Part shown: positions 32,265 through 42,466 of the stretch, in pieces
How positions within the stretch are numbered: position 1 is the first letter of the stretch
Layout of the letters: every line of letters begins with the position of its first letter
Origin: Linanthus parryae
Lineage: Eukaryota > Streptophyta > Magnoliopsida > Ericales > Polemoniaceae
Reading direction: 5' to 3'
DNA: 64,000 nucleotides
Assembly (NCBI GenBank): GCA_023055425.1
Contig: JALGPY010000004.1
Span: forward strand, 110,277,504 to 110,341,503
The notes under the pieces: model-generated
Told to the model about the DNA's origin: nothing
The model's input: the letters and a program-made list of their open reading frames with translations, nothing else
Database searches by the model: none
Translations under genes and position numbers: made by a program

Positions 32265-32664
32265 ATATTAGCCACAGTGGACAAATGTGGCTAAGTTAGT
32301 TTATTTTAACTCATACGGACAATAACAGCCACATTCATTTACCGTGGACAAAACAAGTAGTAGCCACGGTTTCTAACCGTGGAAATAATATCAATAGCCA
32401 CGGTTAAAAGCGGTGGCAAATGATGGTTTTGGCCACGGGACATGTATTTCCGTGGTTAACTGGTGGAAAACGGATAGCCACGGGACATCACGTGGCAAAA
32501 TCTTCGCCACGGCTGTTACCCGTGGCTAAACTGAAAAGCCACGCCTCTTGTTGCCACGGTTACTTACCGTGGCGTCTCCCGTGGCTAAATCTATTTGCCA
32601 CGGGAATTAATGATTTCGCAACACGAGTTACCCGTGGCAAAAGCCTGTTTTTCTAATAGTGGAT

Positions 32665-34168
32665 TTAGTTGTTATTTGGCATGTACTCTTTTGGTTGCAT
32701 TCACATCTGCTTTGGTTGTGTTGTTGATGAACTTTTCCTTCCATTTAGTATCCTTACATACTCCCACACAAAGAGTCTACTAGGTTTTCTTCATGAAAAC
32801 TTAGATTTTAATTTTCCTGCGTGTTTAAAATGATTCACATAAGCACAACCTCCTCCAAAGACTACATGTTGTAAGGTTCAATTTATGAATAATCAGAAAT
32901 TGTGCATATTTGAATTTCTGATTCACATAAGCACAACCTCCTCCAAAGACTACATGTTGTAAGGTTCAATTTATGAATAATTAGAAATTGTGCATATTTG
33001 AATTTCTGATTCACATAAGCACAACCTCCTCCAAAGACTACATGTTGTAAGGTTCAATTTATGAATAATTAGAAATTGTGCATATTTGAATTTCTTTTGG
33101 GGTTCATCTGTTACTTTGACCAGTTTATTTTAGTTACAATGACTTATGTGACCCAGTTGTTAGTAGTAGTCTGAAGATTGGGAAACTGGTCTAACACTTA
33201 TTGATGGTATGGAACTTGCTACTACAGTCAGCCTTAACACCCGAAATCCTGGAGACGATGGAACGCCTGTATAAGCTTCCCAGTAAAAAAAAGAAAGAAA
33301 CATCTGTATAACTCTCCCTAACAACTTCAAACCCTTGTTGTTGAATCTGGAATAGAGGGATGATTTGATGCTAATTGAACACCTATCTGATAACGTCTAA
33401 GATGAACTGTTGATATAGTCTCCTCTCCAAATCACCAAAAAAGCCAAACTGACACCTCTTCGGTTAATAGAATGGGAGCTTGATGTTACTTTCTATGCTG
33501 TTTAATATGGAATTGAGGAATAATTTGGTGCTAATAAAACATCGACGTGCTAACGTCTAAAATGAAATACTGATACAGTCTCCCCTCTTCAAATCACCAA
33601 AAAAGCCAAACCGACACCTCTTTGAGTTAATAGAATTGGGAACTTGATATTACTTTCTGAGCTCTGGTCACATGTTTTGATAGATTGGTTTGCTCTGGCA
33701 AGTTGATGAGCTTTCATAAAGTAGCATTTTGTTTATTTACACGAATAATTATCAACATCTTGTGAAAGTTGGTGATCCCACACTTCATCGTCATTCTTTA
33801 TTACACATCCAGATAATGAGTGTTGGTTACTTTCTTAAGGTTGGGAAACAACAAAAAGTTGTTATAACAGAAAATTAAGAGCAAAATTAGGAGTCGAAAT
33901 CCAAGATGCCTCAGTTCCAGGTGTGTATTTCTTCAGTGTGCAATGCTCTTTTGTCACTACTTCCGAAGTTAATGGCGGATAATATTGCAAGCATGGGCTG
34001 AAATGAAGTGGACTGAATATCTTTGACAATCTATGTTATACGACAATTTAATAACGGGTGACCAACATTTGTGATCCAGGCATAAGTATGTCATTTAATA
34101 ATATGAATTCCTTTAGTTAGTTATCTTGCTGTTTATATTCAAACACTGTCCACCAATGATTATTTCAG
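32665..34168 (+). other. Intron region of Agenet/DUF724 copy C
   Basis: Sequence resumes after the CACTA element and matches copy B introns in part (TTAGTTGTTATTTGGCATG; 33660-33960). It holds a triplicated 88-bp unit and a duplicated segment of about 160-170 bp (about 33340-33500 and 33510-33660, sharing CAAATCACCAAAAAAGCC). No ORF is supported. Confidence 0.7.
32831..33094. repeat. Three tandem copies of an 88-bp unit
   Basis: Copies at 32831-32918, 32919-33006 and 33007-33094 each start TGATTCACATAAGCAC and end GCATATTTGAATTTC. I see one base difference (CAGAAAT in copy 1, TAGAAAT in copies 2 and 3). The near identity implies a recent local amplification. Confidence 0.97.
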
Positions 34169-35760
34169 GTAAAAAGGCGAATGCAAACAGAAATGCCGCC
34201 AAAGAAGATGGTCAACTACAGTGTACGCCTGTCGTCGTTGGATTAATGTCTGAGAAAGCAAAGGATGCTCATATGTCTAATCGTAAGAAAAAGGAATCTG
34301 CCAAGCTCTTGAGTGGGGAGAAGAAACATCTGAATGGTGCAGAACTACTGCACAATTCCATGGTCAGCTCCTCATTTCATATTTTTGATTTGTCACACGC
34401 GCAATTGTGCTATGTCTGAAATACCTTGGACAAGGTTTGTTGTCTTGTGTAGTAAATTGACTTAAACCCAACATACTTTAAATTCTTTCTGAGCACGTTG
34501 CTTGGCATTGCTGCAGTTTTACTAGTGACATTGATGTTGCATGACATATTGACATCTTTCCTTATTAACTACACGAGAAGCTACAAGTAGAATAATAGTG
34601 GGCATTTTATATTTTACGTAGGGGCACAAATGAATAAGAATCTGATTATTAGGGGTAAAATTGTAGCTACTGAAAACTTTGGGAGGCAGTACCTCCGCCC
34701 CTGGCCGAGGTGTAGTTTTTCAGAATCAGCCTAATCTAGATGTTGAGTCATTACTAATGTGAAGTAGATTTACTGGTTTCCTTGATATTTGCAACAAGAG
34801 TGGTCAGAATAAATACTTCACTCAGCCACTGGCAGTGTCTTCTTAACTTTATGCATGTTTTTTTGGCATTTATCTTCTCATTTGATAATTATTTGGCTTT
34901 CATCACACTGTTCATAGTATTTGTCTGTCACCCACAGCAGGATATAGCTGTACCAGAAAGTGTGGTGAGCACCCAGAAAAAAAAGAGGGGAAGGCCAGCT
35001 AAGGCAACGATAAAAGGACATGGGCCAGCTGAGGCAACAATAAAAGGACATGCAGGTTTCAAAACTTAGTAATCTGAATGATTAAGTATTTATATTTCAC
35101 TAAATTTATTTCTGAATACCAACATTGGTTAATGATATTGGTTAAATTCATCTCTAAACCCAAATGTTGGTTCATGCAGATACAGAGAAAATTGGAACTG
35201 AAACTGCATTAACTGAGGTGGTTATGAAAGATAATATGGAGATAGAGGCTGTGCCTATATCAAAGACAGGTAGCACTTCTCGAGGAAAGAAGAAACAGCA
35301 GAAGTCAATGATAAAACGACATACAGGTTCAAAGACTGATTAAATACAAACATTGATTAATGTTATTGCTTAATAATTTCATCTCTAAACCCAAACACTG
35401 ATTCATCCGTTCATGTTATATGCCGATACAGAGAAAAATGAAGCTGAAACTCCATCAGCTGAGGTGCTTATGAAAGATAATCCGGAGGTAGAGGCTGTGC
35501 TTTTAACCAGGACAGGTAGCACTGCTAAAGGAAGGAGGAAAGGCAAGGGTGGTCCGCGTAAACACAAGGGTGGTCCACGTAAACGCAGTAATAAATTAAG
35601 AATATTGTTAGTCCCCTGGAAAGAATTGAAAATCAGTCAAATCTAACGGAGTCAAGTAGTGCACTTAAGACATATGCATCAAAGAGACAAGGACAAAAGG
35701 GCATGTCAGACACTGAACCTTCGACACCAGGTACCAAATAAATCTCTTTAGTTTTCTCTG
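34169..35760 (+). pseudogene. Middle exons of Agenet/DUF724 copy C (basic, AT-hook region)
   Basis: Exon-like readings bounded by AG and GT occur at about 34169-34362 (KKANANRNAAKEDGQ, then KKKESAKLLSGEKKH), 34939-35052 (an AT-hook-like KKKRGRPAKATIKG), 35179-35326 (DTEKIGTETALTEV) and 35428 to about 35590 or beyond (DTEKNEAETPSAEV, ending in GGPRKHKGGPRKRS). The third and fourth are a tandem exon duplication: both have MKDN, EAV and a TGSTSRG/TGSTAKG phrase. This low-complexity, lysine-rich linker between Agenet and DUF724 parts is usual for the family. Frames are open within exons, so this middle part is better kept than the 5' part. Confidence 0.65.
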
Positions 35761-36389
35761 TGCATTTGGGAAAATTATTTGTTGCTCATGGAGTTGCTGA
35801 TGCGGTACTCCTGAAAGCATCTGAACCGAATGTTGTGGTCCAGATGCTCTTGGGAGCTCCATGACAGCAGCTCCGTGAGCAGTGGCGGAGCCTGGAATTC
35901 AAGTCAGCCGGGGCAAGATTCATGAAGTCAAAAGTCAAAGTCAAAAGTCAAAGTCAACCGTCAACAGACAAAAGTCAAAAGTCAAAAGTCAAAAGTCGTT
36001 ATATTTTATAACTTTTCACTACAAAAGTCATTGCAATCTAGTCGTAAAAGATGACTACATGTGAATATATTTAGGTTTACAAAATATTCATAATTGTTCG
36101 CGACGAGACCTCATGTTCATCAATTGACAACTTTCATTCAACAAGTATCGTTCGTTTAGACAGTTATGGACAAATTTTCGTGCTGGATTAAAATTTGTCC
36201 ATAATTTGTCCACAACTTTCATTCAACAAGTATCGTTGGTTTCAAGAATTTTATAGATTAAAATTGAACCCTAGTTTTTGTATCTCATGTTCATCAATTG
36301 ACAACTTTCATTCAACAATAATCAATAGGTAAGATCAAGAAAGAGGAGGGTGAAGAAGAAGAAGAAGTGAAGAACCTGAAGAGGAGAAG

Positions 36390-36600
36390 GTGGAGGCGTG
36401 GAGCAGAGTTGCAGAGGCAGAGGCAGAGCAGAGCAGCGGATGCTGAGATTGGCCGGCGATTGGCGACGCATCGGCCGACGATCGGTGACGCAGCGGCCGG
36501 GCAGCGAGGAGGTGGCCGGCGTGACGCAGCGGCCGGGCGGCGAGGAGGTGGCGGCGATCGGCGGCCCCTTTTTTCTTCGTCGTCGTCTCGTCCAGAGGCC
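36390..36600. other. GC-rich segment in the hAT interior
   Basis: The segment is rich in GGCCGG, GGCGG and GACGCAGCGGCCGGG, the last of which is repeated. All ORFs here, on both strands, are products of the GC-rich composition. The origin is unclear; it may be captured DNA. Confidence 0.35.
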
Positions 36601-36665
36601 AGAGCCTCTTCGTTTCCGTTTTTGTTTTGCAAATACCTCTTTTTTTTGAGAAGAAATGGAAAATC

Positions 36666-39600
36666 TTATTCAAGGGACGTCAACCCCGACAAATCAAAGT
36701 TGTTTACATCCTTTGCCCAATCCGGGACTTGTGCGTAATAGCTAATATCTTCCTCGTCGAAAGCCTTCGAGGCCACTAAATGGGCAAAATTATTGCCTTC
36801 TCTCCTAACAAATGAATAATCAACTACTCGAAACTTAGACATCAAATCACGGCACTCCTTCAATCTATTCTTTAAATCTGAAATGGCGACGAGTTCTGAG
36901 ATTTTACCAGCCACTCCATTACGAAGTAACTGCATCGCTATCAAGCAATCGAATTCCATCAGCACTTCATCATAGCCTAATTCTGACGCAAAAAGTAAAC
37001 CTTCACGAACTGCCGTAAGCTCTGCCATCAATGGTGACCGTTCCCTGTGAATACGTCGTTGTCTGGCCGCCATGAACCGGCCTTCGTGATCTCTTATAAC
37101 TGCTCCAACACCCGTAGCCGAGTTGTACTGCACCCATCTCGCATCCGTATTAATCTTCAACGTTCCTGGCGCTGGTGGCGACCACCGTGACCTACCAGAC
37201 ACTTCTGAACTATTCATTTCCTCCAACTTCCCTTCAGCTATAGCTTCCTTATACCAGTAGTAAAATTCTTTGCTGCTTTTCGACACTTCCTCCGGGTGGC
37301 ATCCTTTCGAGTTAAAGGCTTTCTCATTGCGGTTTCGCCAAATCGTCCACACCGTGAGCGCAAAAAGCTCACAGACCTGGGTTTTTTCTTTCGAGAAGAT
37401 CTCCACCAGCAACTCTCTCATTCCCATCCTTCTACCAGCAAGAAAGTCCTCCCCCATCAAATGTCTCCAAACTTCTTGAGAGTGGCTACAGTGGCAAAAA
37501 AGGTGTTGAATAGTTTCTGTTTCCTCAAGACATAGCTTACAGGTTAGAGAAACATTTATTCCCCTACTTCTCAATTTTGTTGCCACTGGAAGAGAGTCAT
37601 GCCAAATTCTCCAGCAAGGCATCAAAAGCTTCCTTGGAATTTTTAACTTCCAGAATTTCCTCAACCATGTTTCATTTGTGAAAGATCCCGATGATGATGG
37701 GGTCGCCGCCGTTATTAATCTTTGAACTTTGTAACCCGTATTGACCGAATAGATTCCGTCTTCCGAATGAACCCAATAAAGAGAGTCAGCAGCTTCCGAA
37801 CGTTCCAACGGGACTTCAAGCACTGCACCCACGTCTATTGGCCAAACCGACTGCTGGACTTTCGTGGCATCCCACTGGCCAGTTGTTTCATCTATAAGCT
37901 CGTCTACTGTACGTCCTTCAGCACCTTGTGGACATGCAGTAATGAGACTGAACGTGTCCGGTCTCCGTAGCCATTTATCCCCATAAATTCTTACTCGTTT
38001 ACCATCTTTTACCTTCCACACTAGACCACTTTTCAACAAGTCTCTCCCCGCAAGTATGCTTCTAAAAGCATAAGAAACTTGCGTCGTCTTCTTTAATTGA
38101 TTATCCAATATTGAGGAGTTGCGCAAATATTTAGATTGAAAGACTCGACATACCAGAGAATTGGGCTTTTGTAAAAACCTCCAAGTTTGCTTTGCAAGCA
38201 TCGCCTTGTTGAAATCTTGGAAATCTCTGAATCCTAAACCACCATGTTCGCGGTAGGCTTTGATCTTGTCCCATGCAACCCAGTGGATTTTTCTCTTATG
38301 CTCATCTCCACCCCACCAAAATTGTCTAACAACTTGTTCAAGATCTTGACATATTTTGATCGGTAATAAGAAACAGCTCATTGTGTAGTTGGGGACGGCT
38401 TCAATAACAGATTTAATAAGGATCTCCTTACCAATAGTTGATAGAGATTGACTCTTCCACCCTTTCATCTTGCGGTATACCTTCTCAACTAAAGGGCTGA
38501 AAGTTACTGTTTTACTTCTTCCTATTTGAGTAGGAAGACCCAAATAACAATCATGTTGAGTGTCTAGCTGCACCCCACATAGAGATGCTAACGTAGCCCT
38601 ATCAATCTCCGACACATTATCTGAGAAAACTACTGAAGACTTCTGTAAGTTGAGTTTCTGACCAGAAGCTGTCTCGTATTCCGTGAGAATATTCCGAATC
38701 ACTGAAATCTCTCCTGAAGTAGCCTTAGTGAAGAGGATGCTATCGTCTGCAAAAAATAAATGAGATACAATAGGACCACCACGAGAAGCCCTCAGACCTG
38801 AAAGCTTCTTCTCCTGCACTGCAACTGTTAGACGTCTCGACAAAGTTTCACTAACCAATAGGAAAAGATAGGGGGAAAGGGGACACCCTTGTCGCAATCC
38901 TCTACCAGGTATGATATTCCCATGTACCTCTCCATTGATGATTAAACTGTACGAGACTGTAGAGATACAGTTCATCACCAACGTGATCCACCTAGACCCG
39001 AAGCCCATACTCTCCATAACTGCTCGGAGAAAGTCCCACTCCACCCTGTCATAGGCTTTGCTCATATCAGCTTTAAGTGCCAAATAACCCTCCTTGCCTT
39101 TCTTTCTGTTTTTCATCGTATGCAACAACTCGAAGGAAGTGAGAATATTATCTGATATCAATCTACCTGGAACAAATGCAGACTGATTTTCCGATATCAC
39201 TGAATCTAAGACAATCTTCAGACGAGTAGCCATAGTCTTCGTTATAATCTTGTAAATCGTGGAACAAAGACTAATAGGGCGTAATTCTGTAGGGTTTCTG
39301 ACTTGTTTGACCTTGGGAATGAGAGTTATTAGAGTATGATTGAACAAAGAAACATTACCACCTTCGTTGAGAATCTGAAGACATAAACTCTCAACCTCAT
39401 TACCCACAATAGTCCAATATCTCTGAAAGAACGCTGCTGGAAAGCCATCATGTCCCGGTGCCTTCGAAGGGGCCAACTGCCTAAGCGCTGTCCGAACCTC
39501 CAATGCCGTATATCTCTGCTCGAGTGCTTCTTTTTGATCCAGTGATAGTAAATTCTCTACCGCCGGTAACATGGGTTCAATTTGAGCTCGGGTCGGGTAC

Positions 39601-40808
39601 GATGTGGTGAAGATATTCCGAAAGTATTCTTCAAGAATCGTTGTAACTTGACCCCGATCAGATTGCCATTCTCCTGCACTGTTTTCCAAACCATCGATTC
39701 GGTTCCTGTTCCTTCTAATTGAAGCCTTACGGTGAAAAAATCTGGTATTTTGGTCCCCCTTTCTCATCCAAACTTCCCGCGATCTCTGACGCCACATCTC
39801 TTCTTCTCTGAGTAACATCTGCAAAATAGATTGCCGAATTGTTCTAGATTCAGCCACTGCCGCAGCAGTTTGTATCCCTTCCATTAAAACTTTCAGCCTA
39901 CCCCGTAGCTTCCCCAGTTGGACTTTTACACTACCGAAGACTTCTTTATTCCAAACTCGCAGATCCGACGCCATACATGACAGCTTTCGGTCAACTGTAC
40001 CGAAGGAGCTATTCCATCGATCTTCAACAAATTGAGAACACCGAGAATCCTCCATCCACATAGTTTCAAATTGAAAACGTCTATTAACTTTGACATTTTT
40101 CAAAATACCTGAGTGCCATAGAACTTGCAAGGGGGTATGATCTGATACTTCCGCCACAAGATGCTCTACTCTTCCTCTTCCAAAAACATCTGACCAGTTG
40201 TCTGTTACCAAGCACCTATCAAGACGCTCTCTGATCGACATATCGTCACTTTGGTTATTCGACCAAGTGTAACGAACACCCGAGAAACCAAGATCCCGAA
40301 GCTGTAAACGGTTAATCACACCAAGAAAACCCTCTATCTGAGCAAAGGAGACTGATCTTCCTCCTTCCTTGTCTAAAATAGAGGAAAAGGTGTTAAAATC
40401 ACCAATCACACACCAGGGTTGCCCCCTCGGGCATAGTCGCTCCAACAAAGTCAGAGAATCGTGCCTCATTCTCCTATCTGGGTCACCATAAAACCCCGTC
40501 AAGTAGCCATGCCTATTTTCACTAAGAATAGTGAAATAACCATGGATATAATGCTTTGACTTTGTTGCTAATGCGAAATCAACCTCCTCGTCCCACAATA
40601 AAGCAAGACCTCCTCTACGTTCTTCACAATCTTGAAATATACCATTGCGAAAACCTAACCGATCTTTAATTCGTACCATCTCATTTGCATACTGTTTTGT
40701 CTCCATTAAGAAGACGATATTGGGCTTCTGCCTCCTCACTAAATCGTGGAGAGAAATAACGCTACAGGGGTCCCCAAGCCCCCGCACGTTCCAGCTAAGA
40801 AGACTCAT
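36666..40808 (-). CDS. LINE ORF2: endonuclease, reverse transcriptase, zinc-binding and RNase H domains
   Basis: 1380 codons without interruption. The N-terminal apurinic-type endonuclease covers about residues 1-230 (MSLLSWNVRGLG, the Glu in LMETKQ, GDFNTF, and the catalytic SDHTPL). The reverse transcriptase covers about 450-750 (RPISLCSTIYKIITK, GRLISDNI, SKAYDRVEWDFL, GLRQGCPLSPYLF, catalytic FFADDSILF). The zf-RVT domain lies near 1035-1120 (CKLCLEETETIQHLFCHC), and a C-terminal RNase H near 1215-1345 (KINTDARW, MAELTAVREGL, MEFDC, REGNNFAHLVA) has acidic residues in place. A fused C-terminal RNase H is typical of plant L1 LINEs. The enzyme nicks DNA and copies the LINE RNA at the nick. 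It is likely complete; activity is unproved. Confidence 0.95.
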   Translation of the reverse strand: MSLLSWNVRGLGDPCSVISLHDLVRRQKPNIVFLMETKQYANEMVRIKDRLGFRNGIFQDCEERRGGLALLWDEEVDFALATKSKHYIHGYFTILSENRHGYLTGFYGDPDRRMRHDSLTLLERLCPRGQPWCVIGDFNTFSSILDKEGGRSVSFAQIEGFLGVINRLQLRDLGFSGVRYTWSNNQSDDMSIRERLDRCLVTDNWSDVFGRGRVEHLVAEVSDHTPLQVLWHSGILKNVKVNRRFQFETMWMEDSRCSQFVEDRWNSSFGTVDRKLSCMASDLRVWNKEVFGSVKVQLGKLRGRLKVLMEGIQTAAAVAESRTIRQSILQMLLREEEMWRQRSREVWMRKGDQNTRFFHRKASIRRNRNRIDGLENSAGEWQSDRGQVTTILEEYFRNIFTTSYPTRAQIEPMLPAVENLLSLDQKEALEQRYTALEVRTALRQLAPSKAPGHDGFPAAFFQRYWTIVGNEVESLCLQILNEGGNVSLFNHTLITLIPKVKQVRNPTELRPISLCSTIYKIITKTMATRLKIVLDSVISENQSAFVPGRLISDNILTSFELLHTMKNRKKGKEGYLALKADMSKAYDRVEWDFLRAVMESMGFGSRWITLVMNCISTVSYSLIINGEVHGNIIPGRGLRQGCPLSPYLFLLVSETLSRRLTVAVQEKKLSGLRASRGGPIVSHLFFADDSILFTKATSGEISVIRNILTEYETASGQKLNLQKSSVVFSDNVSEIDRATLASLCGVQLDTQHDCYLGLPTQIGRSKTVTFSPLVEKVYRKMKGWKSQSLSTIGKEILIKSVIEAVPNYTMSCFLLPIKICQDLEQVVRQFWWGGDEHKRKIHWVAWDKIKAYREHGGLGFRDFQDFNKAMLAKQTWRFLQKPNSLVCRVFQSKYLRNSSILDNQLKKTTQVSYAFRSILAGRDLLKSGLVWKVKDGKRVRIYGDKWLRRPDTFSLITACPQGAEGRTVDELIDETTGQWDATKVQQSVWPIDVGAVLEVPLERSEAADSLYWVHSEDGIYSVNTGYKVQRLITAATPSSSGSFTNETWLRKFWKLKIPRKLLMPCWRIWHDSLPVATKLRSRGINVSLTCKLCLEETETIQHLFCHCSHSQEVWRHLMGEDFLAGRRMGMRELLVEIFSKEKTQVCELFALTVWTIWRNRNEKAFNSKGCHPEEVSKSSKEFYYWYKEAIAEGKLEEMNSSEVSGRSRWSPPAPGTLKINTDARWVQYNSATGVGAVIRDHEGRFMAARQRRIHRERSPLMAELTAVREGLLFASELGYDEVLMEFDCLIAMQLLRNGVAGKISELVAISDLKNRLKECRDLMSKFRVVDYSFVRREGNNFAHLVASKAFDEEDISYYAQVPDWAKDVNNFDLSGLTSLE

Positions 40809-42310
40809 TGCTCGTGGCTGGGCTGCGTCGCAACCTCAGCCATTACTGAATTTGGGGTCTTTAAGGCGCCCCCATCCTTTGACGGAATCTGTTGCATAGA
40901 AACCTGATTCGAGACGTGATGTAGGGAGGACTCCACTTGCTTCTTTTCGGACTGCGGGTTTTTATGTGCTAGATGATATGCTGAAACGAAGGACTTGCTC
41001 TCCTGTTGTTTCGAACGGCCCCATGGAGGATTAGCTGCTCCACTACGTCCTCCATTTTGGGAACGTCCTCCACTCCTTCCCCCTGATCGACCTGAACCTC
41101 TCCCCTTGAAACCACCTCCATTACCCTTGCCCGTAGCTTGATCTCGATGAACTGACTTCGCCTTCTGACCCGGGCTCAGGTCAGCCTCACTCACTTTGCG
41201 TTTAGAACCCAGTGGTACCGGACCTGGGGCTTTAGGTGCAGTTACTTTGTTCAAACTTGATACTTCACTGCTGGACTCCATTGCAACCCCTTTTGCCTTA
41301 TCAACGGTTGAGGGGCCAGTGACTTTGAAATTAGCAGCAAGAGGGTTGTCGAAAGTGGTGACAGAGGCTTCTTTCATAACTTCGTCTCCACCTTTGTTTT
41401 CCGGCGACATTCCGTTCTCCTCGTCACTGTCACTAAAGCCCCATTCTTCATCTTCATTGTCATTAATTACTCCATCAAAGGTCTTTTCTTTATCAATGGG
41501 AACTGCTTCAGTATCAATGTCTTGAACTTCACCTTTCAAATCCTGTTGGAAAACATTCACCAGTTTCTTTCTAGGGGGTGGACGGAAGAGAAGCCAATCG
41601 CCGTAGCCGGGCTGGTTTTGCTCCTTTTCTAAATCTGACTTCAGCAAACAATCTTCATCAGTATGCGTTATCAACCCACACCATCCACACACACATGAGA
41701 TTCGTTCATACTTGTAATCTAGCCATCTCTTCTTCTCCATAACCACAATGTTACGACCCCGTTGAAGAGGCTTGTCTAAGCGCATTCGGACTCTTGCTCT
41801 CATGTAATCACCTCCTCCAGGACCGGAGGAGATTTTTGGGTCAGTTAAAACAACTGTGCCCAACGTTCTCAGTGCTCTTCGAAGGTCTGCTTCTGTTTGG
41901 AGAAAAAGAGGATGATTACGCACCTGCACCCATGCTTCAATTGAATCGAAGATCACATCCTCAGTATCTACTGCCATCTTCCATGGTTGAAGAAGCAGCA
42001 TGTTGTCGTCAAACATCCACGGGCCCCCATACAATACTGTCTCCAACGATTCTGTGGTCGGGAATTGGAACACGAACCTGTTCGATCCTGCCTCGTGAAT
42101 ACTGATCTCATCGCCCTCCGGCCAAATCTTCTTGAAAAGCAACTTCATAGCCCATCGATTAAACTTTATTGGATGAAGAAACTTCCCTATCAAGCAAGGC
42201 CCCATAGCATTGATTGCAGCCATGCAATACTCAGTGTCGTAAATCTCTGCTTCTTCTTCATCGAGTGTTAGCTTCCCAAAGTCAAGGACAGTGCTTGCTA
42301 GATTCGCCAT
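40805..42310 (-). CDS. LINE ORF1: DUF4283-type nucleic-acid-binding protein
   Basis: 501 codons from ATG (MANLASTVLDFGK) to a TGA that overlaps the ORF2 ATG by four bases (ATGA). The N-terminal half (about 35-190) is the DUF4283-like fold of plant LINE ORF1 (LIGKFLHPIKFNRWAMK, GPWMFDDNMLLLQPW, WVQVRNHPLF). A zinc knuckle, CGWCGLITHTDEDC (C-x2-C-x4-H-x4-C), follows near 210. The second half is acidic, then basic and glycine-rich (GFKGRGSGRSGGRSGG near 405), as in RNA-binding chaperones. The overlap suggests that ORF2 is made by termination-reinitiation. No lesion is seen. Confidence 0.93.
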   Translation of the reverse strand: MANLASTVLDFGKLTLDEEEAEIYDTEYCMAAINAMGPCLIGKFLHPIKFNRWAMKLLFKKIWPEGDEISIHEAGSNRFVFQFPTTESLETVLYGGPWMFDDNMLLLQPWKMAVDTEDVIFDSIEAWVQVRNHPLFLQTEADLRRALRTLGTVVLTDPKISSGPGGGDYMRARVRMRLDKPLQRGRNIVVMEKKRWLDYKYERISCVCGWCGLITHTDEDCLLKSDLEKEQNQPGYGDWLLFRPPPRKKLVNVFQQDLKGEVQDIDTEAVPIDKEKTFDGVINDNEDEEWGFSDSDEENGMSPENKGGDEVMKEASVTTFDNPLAANFKVTGPSTVDKAKGVAMESSSEVSSLNKVTAPKAPGPVPLGSKRKVSEADLSPGQKAKSVHRDQATGKGNGGGFKGRGSGRSGGRSGGRSQNGGRSGAANPPWGRSKQQESKSFVSAYHLAHKNPQSEKKQVESSLHHVSNQVSMQQIPSKDGGALKTPNSVMAEVATQPSHEQ

Positions 42311-42427
42311 TGTATCGCAGTAGTTTTGGAATCAAACGAGTGATCTAAGGTTCCGAAGAAACCCTAGGAAGAAACTCTCTCCTTTCGCCCTTCTGTTCTC
42401 CGATTTACTCGGAGCTGAAACCCTAGC

Positions 42428-42429
<2 letters not shown>

Positions 42430-42464
<35 letters not shown>
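42430..42464. repeat. Run of 35 T (poly-A at the LINE 5' end)
   Basis: An uninterrupted T-run on plus separates the LINE 5' UTR from the target duplication. It is at the 5' end of the LINE, the opposite end from its own A-tail (8 A, 36640-36647). Confidence 0.95.

Positions 42465-42466
<2 letters not shown>

Larger units (their letters stand above)
28764..32661. mobile_element. Non-autonomous CACTA element, 3.9 kb, TSD GAT
   Basis: The left end is CACTACTAGAAAAATGG; the right end in reverse complement is CACTATTAGAAAAACAGG. The 3-bp duplication GAT flanks it (28761-28763, 32662-32664), as expected for CACTA/EnSpm elements. The subterminal 250-400 bp at each end are packed with GCCACGG/CCGTGGC motifs in both orientations (28790-29000; 32270-32640), the usual transposase-binding architecture. 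No transposase ORF is present. The interior carries host gene pieces, including SMU1 exons. Copy B has the matching empty site (GTATGACTTAG versus GTATGATTTAG), which confirms the ends. Confidence 0.95.
36640..42464 (-). mobile_element. Full-length L1-type LINE, 5.8 kb, both ORFs open
   Basis: On the minus strand: a 5' UTR, ORF1 (42310-40805), ORF2 (40808-36666), a short 3' UTR and an 8-base A-tail. A duplicated target of about 17 bp (TTTTGCAAATACCTCTT on plus) lies at 36625-36641 and 42461-42477. ORF1 stop and ORF2 start overlap as ATGA. A run of 35 A (T on plus, 42430-42464) separates the 5' target copy from the LINE 5' end. The copy shows no visible lesion and inserted into the hAT element, so it is younger than that element. 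Confidence 0.93.

Noticed and set aside
36312..36673. Proline/arginine-rich ORFs in the hAT interior
   Set aside because: GC-rich low-complexity sequence is open in several frames at once.
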